Assembly (NCBI GenBank): GCA_947632195.1
Contig: CANROE010000002.1
Span: 79,875-143,874, forward strand
DNA: 64,000 nucleotides
Direction of reading: 5' to 3'
Source: an uncultured Clostridia bacterium
Lineage (GTDB): Bacteria; Bacillota; Clostridia; Christensenellales; Borkfalkiaceae
How positions within the stretch are numbered: the stretch's first letter is position 1; every line of letters begins with the position of its first letter. The translations under genes and the position numbers were made by a program. The notes under the pieces were generated by a model that was given only the letters and a program-made list of their open reading frames with translations, had not been told where the DNA came from and made no database searches. Positions 63,201 through 64,000 of the stretch are shown here, one piece after another.

Positions 63201-63216
63201 TCTGTAAAAGTTTCAT
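60211..63216 (-). CDS. 1,001-residue protein with HEFFH metallopeptidase motif, partner of the SIR2-like protein
   Basis: A large soluble protein with no signal peptide or membrane helix. The N-terminal 250 residues contain a beta-rich segment (YTIYFALGYTDVVVLFRSN) of unknown family. A helical middle follows. At residues 549-553 HEFFH in LRLAHEFFHLRGERK is the zinc-binding pattern of zincin peptidases; E798 in ECFADCLAVKA is a plausible third ligand of the gluzincin type. I recognise no named family for the whole. ATG at 63216 has GGAGA seven bases upstream. The coupled downstream gene encodes a SIR2-like effector, so this protein may be the sensor or a protease that activates it. A terminator hairpin lies right in front of the ribosome binding site. 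Confidence 0.7.
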   Translation of the reverse strand: MKLLQITLQKRIEQVISKEAQKIKESPFNLVAFGHYDRIETSLPQDGWHGFRPVAHLNKHDNFIDDYTIRLVFPELDASKMDFGFWEKISDPSCCPDYASEFLYAYQSTPFLAICLINLADGFISKLSNEEDPKKYAERVIKELQGSIEAQKEDSLKYTIYFALGYTDVVVLFRSNSYISIQNQIDALRSIYYATNEEDTKKVVSSTYTIYGLISVNVKDDKYELVRNNSSEKILAYCDITLALNHSEQELFENWEKYKTTYLKEGNAQIYSISGNYDWRLSLENISLGDFQKLFGAEGFFSDYALGDKSCIRSLSTKILFPVTNGGHDNVKQEESYRYFLAPDKEISDKIDEELEEFEKRYGEMVREHHIHRRAMRAMQSIRGTFGKLIKTSHGYEVRKIVGKFFCEFLSALNSLLLNKNDWSHVDIQNFEQCFQDFRDAMSFLLFDLWRSDQPFFEGQTIAHPSIGSTAKLLFAYNYIFNYWTSIAESSSKKGFSFLITSGGCDETITRNPFAYFPACDQLKSDIGIIRIPEASLYDVRGTLLRLAHEFFHLRGERKRRERASFYLRGLCHGLINHLKDKVLYPSIIAIYIKMHTDEHEEEIEDKEIKEGRIDGIIQDILNLRKSDQRIVDAENEFAKKIFILLWSDCKWIQGFEEEFAKDKQFYYGKKFFDNCSDWLHSYIIKGFFKERGKEISVIEKMAEALSEFQIEMAPNLEKIIYGEKWHGPFSELIWIFDKKQKAELVRKNTQKLKEIVENYFNGDAPNDDSLGFPQFTPKKALEDGECLSTIFKFLYRECFADCLAVKALNYKSPFDYIFQFLYENRGIDAFFEIKRDKEKRIGSVSTYVAWRLSVVCDVCFGEKNVFMTGSEENFKTAFNEAFNIFYPILHLNLDLDINNAEPKINTDETDKYIRKYGNSLYEALLFIRKYYLETSGLPYLQCLREYLMKCLDDEKNKAMFHRLSSQSETISMSKYSKVDDKEITYLMDGWLDIYLKKEKK

Positions 63217-63232
63217 AGCTTTCTCCAAACGT

Positions 63233-63264
63233 AAAAAAACTGTGATATTGCTCTATCACAGTTT
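63233..63264 (-). terminator. Terminator-like attenuator in front of the metallopeptidase-SIR2 operon
   Basis: On the minus strand AAACTGTGAT, eight bases, ATCACAGTTT (63264-63237) runs into seven T residues. It lies between the small frame at 63,281-63,490 and the ribosome binding site of the 1,001-residue gene, only about ten bases upstream of the latter. No other promoter is visible between, so transcription of the operon probably requires readthrough. Confidence 0.8.
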
Positions 63265-63280
63265 CGATTTCTACTACCAA

Positions 63281-63490
63281 TCAGCCAATCAAGTCCTGAT
63301 ATGTCCCTTCCCAAAATTTTATATCTTCTGAACTGAATGTTAATCCCTCCCCTTTAAACTGTGAAGTACTACCGCTGTTCTCAGGGCGATCATTCATCTT
63401 TGAATCTAATTTCTGTGTAGAAGTCTGGCGACTTTTTTTTCTTACAATTTCGCTTAAAGACAGCAACACTTTTCCATCCATTTCAACCAT
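63281..63490 (-). CDS. Small polar hypothetical protein upstream of the SIR2 module
   Basis: A possible 69-residue protein, hydrophilic, rich in Ser/Lys (SEIVRKKSRQTSTQKLDSKM), with a more structured C-terminus (FSSEDIKFWEGTYQDLIG). ATG at 63490 or 63481 could be used; neither has a strong ribosome binding site. TATAAT on the minus strand (63526-63521) is a possible -10 box. It could be a third component or an immunity/leader peptide of the defence operon; coding status is moderate. Confidence 0.4.
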   Translation of the reverse strand: MVEMDGKVLLSLSEIVRKKSRQTSTQKLDSKMNDRPENSGSTSQFKGEGLTFSSEDIKFWEGTYQDLIG

Positions 63491-63500
63491 TAGTTCATTC

Positions 63501-63585
63501 CAAAGCTATTATCCTTTATTATTATATACTGCTCAGCTAAAAAAATTCACATTTTCAATAAATTTAAATAACCGAAATAGCTTTG
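63501..63585. repeat. Distant 10-bp inverted repeat upstream of the defence module
   Basis: CAAAGCTATT (63501-63510) and AATAGCTTTG (63576-63585) are perfect inverted copies separated by 65 AT-rich bases that include a possible -10 box. They may be operators bound cooperatively or remnants of an insertion end. Confidence 0.45.
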
Positions 63586-63644
63586 TTACCTCCTTGCTCT
63601 TTTTTGACTCGTTTTTTTGAAAAAATTACAATATATGATAATTT

Positions 63645-63676
63645 CGGACATGCGCGAATGAAACATGCCCGAAATG
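63645..63676 (-). terminator. Hairpin behind the tRNA-Asn gene
   Basis: On the minus strand ATTTCGGGCATG and CATGTCCGAAAT pair over about 12 positions with one G-T pair, about ten bases behind the tRNA 3' end. An AT-rich tract follows. It is probably the tRNA transcript terminator. Confidence 0.6.
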
Positions 63677-63683
63677 TCTCATC

Positions 63684-63974
63684 TGGCTGCTCCTGTCAGA
63701 CTCGAACTGACGACACCGCGGTTACTTCACTACATCGCTTTCGCCTTGTAGTCCGGACTTTGTCTTTCCCATGAGCTTTCGCTTTTAGGGATCCCGTGTA
63801 AAGTCTCTACACACGAACCCTCGCGGATCCTTGCTCGGCGTTGTCTTATCTTGCGACTTAGATTTCACCGAATTAGCGGGATTGTCATCTGCGGGTTTCC
63901 CCGCAGAGCTGCTATTCCTACTATTGTTAAGTAGGCTTTACAGCCGCGTGCTCTACCGACTGAGCTAAGGAGCA
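63684..63974 (-). tRNA. tRNA-Asn(GUU) split by a group I intron
   Basis: The exons 63974-63940 (35 nt) and 63724-63684 (41 nt) join to a 76-nt tRNA. It has a TGCTCCT/AGGAGCA acceptor stem, a GCTC/GAGC D-stem, a CGCGG/CCGCG anticodon stem, loop CTGTTAA with anticodon GTT, a GTCAG/CTGAC T-stem, G73 and encoded CCA. The joined loop CUGUUAA is the standard one of bacterial tRNA-Asn. Read without splicing, the sequence would suggest a GTA anticodon, which is an artefact. The gene ends next to the AT-rich defence module, and such tRNA ends are frequent integration sites, although no duplicated tRNA end was seen. Confidence 0.92.
63725..63939 (-). other. Self-splicing group I intron in the anticodon of tRNA-Asn
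   Basis: A 215-nt intron sits between U35 and U36. Exon GCUGU pairs with internal guide GCAGC (63912-63908), leaving the required U-G pair at the 5' splice site. A P1-extension hairpin CCUACU/AGUAGG lies between the strands, followed by the stem GCGGG-GAAA-CCCGC. The core holds GUGUAGAGACUUUACAC (R/P7 region) and AAGACAAAGUCC (S region). The last base is G, as expected for the 3' splice site. No endonuclease gene is inside. The compact size resembles the tRNA-intron (IC3) class. Confidence 0.9.
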
Positions 63975-64000
63975 CTATATGTTGTGGTCTTGTTTGGCAA

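Noticed and set aside
58973..63216. Short prokaryotic Argonaute-SIR2 or SIR2-HerA system
   Set aside because: The partner has no PIWI/MID features and no HerA-type Walker motifs; its only recognisable motif is HEFFH.
63684..63974. tRNA-Tyr (anticodon GTA) in the unspliced sequence
   Set aside because: The GTA reading arises only when the intron's first A is taken as anticodon base. Bacterial tRNA-Tyr has a long variable arm, absent here, and the spliced loop CUGUUAA is that of tRNA-Asn.

Overview
The window looks like chromosome of a Gram-positive, Clostridia-type gut bacterium. The evidence is strong AGGAGG-type ribosome binding sites, diacylglyceryl lipoprotein signals, Ig-like/BspA-like surface proteins, Maff2/MobP-type conjugation genes and a CCA-encoding tRNA. 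An uncultured Christensenellales-like lineage is my guess; nothing in the window fixes the taxonomy.

Positions 1 to about 29,100 are part of an integrative conjugative element whose integrase end lies outside the window. All transfer genes are on the minus strand: the relaxase MobP, the coupling protein VirD4, a Cys-repeat surface protein, a Maff2/VirB2-like protein, a VirB6/TrbL-like protein and a VirB4 ATPase that runs off the left edge. Upstream of these are a probable oriT, an ArdC-type antirestriction protein, two plus-strand cassettes (DUF4160 plus DUF2442-HTH; an AAA ATPase with a nuclease-like tail), and a 3,763-residue polyprotein-like gene that joins a MutS-I-like domain, an N6-adenine methylase fold, an SF2 helicase and a primase-polymerase. 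HTH proteins, a sigma-like factor, a zinc ribbon, a LexA-like repressor and a WYL regulator close the element.

Positions 29,400 to 39,000 hold secreted or lipid-anchored surface proteins built of Ig-like, beta-sandwich, Cys-repeat and leucine-rich modules, plus a frameshifted remnant of one of them.

Positions 39,186 to 58,843 form a beta-1,4-galactan/galactose utilisation region. It has an exported GH53 galactanase with a putative CBM, a complete maltose-type ABC importer with its own MsmK-type ATPase, a second GH53 enzyme without a signal peptide, a zinc ribbon and an unassigned 639-residue protein, then galE, galK and galT. Two neighbouring PocR/AraC-type regulators (apparently leaderless) and a GT8 glycosyltransferase follow. 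A DUF4143-type ATPase with an iterated promoter region sits between galE and galK. The logic is: cut galactan outside, import the oligosaccharides, cut again inside, and feed galactose into the Leloir pathway. No beta-galactosidase lies in the window.

Positions 58,973 to 63,490 are visibly AT-richer and carry a two-gene minus-strand operon: a large protein with an HEFFH metallopeptidase motif, followed with ATGA overlap by a SIR2-domain protein. I regard this as the best candidate for an undescribed defence system. It abuts a tRNA-Asn(GUU) gene that is split by a 215-nt group I intron inside its anticodon.
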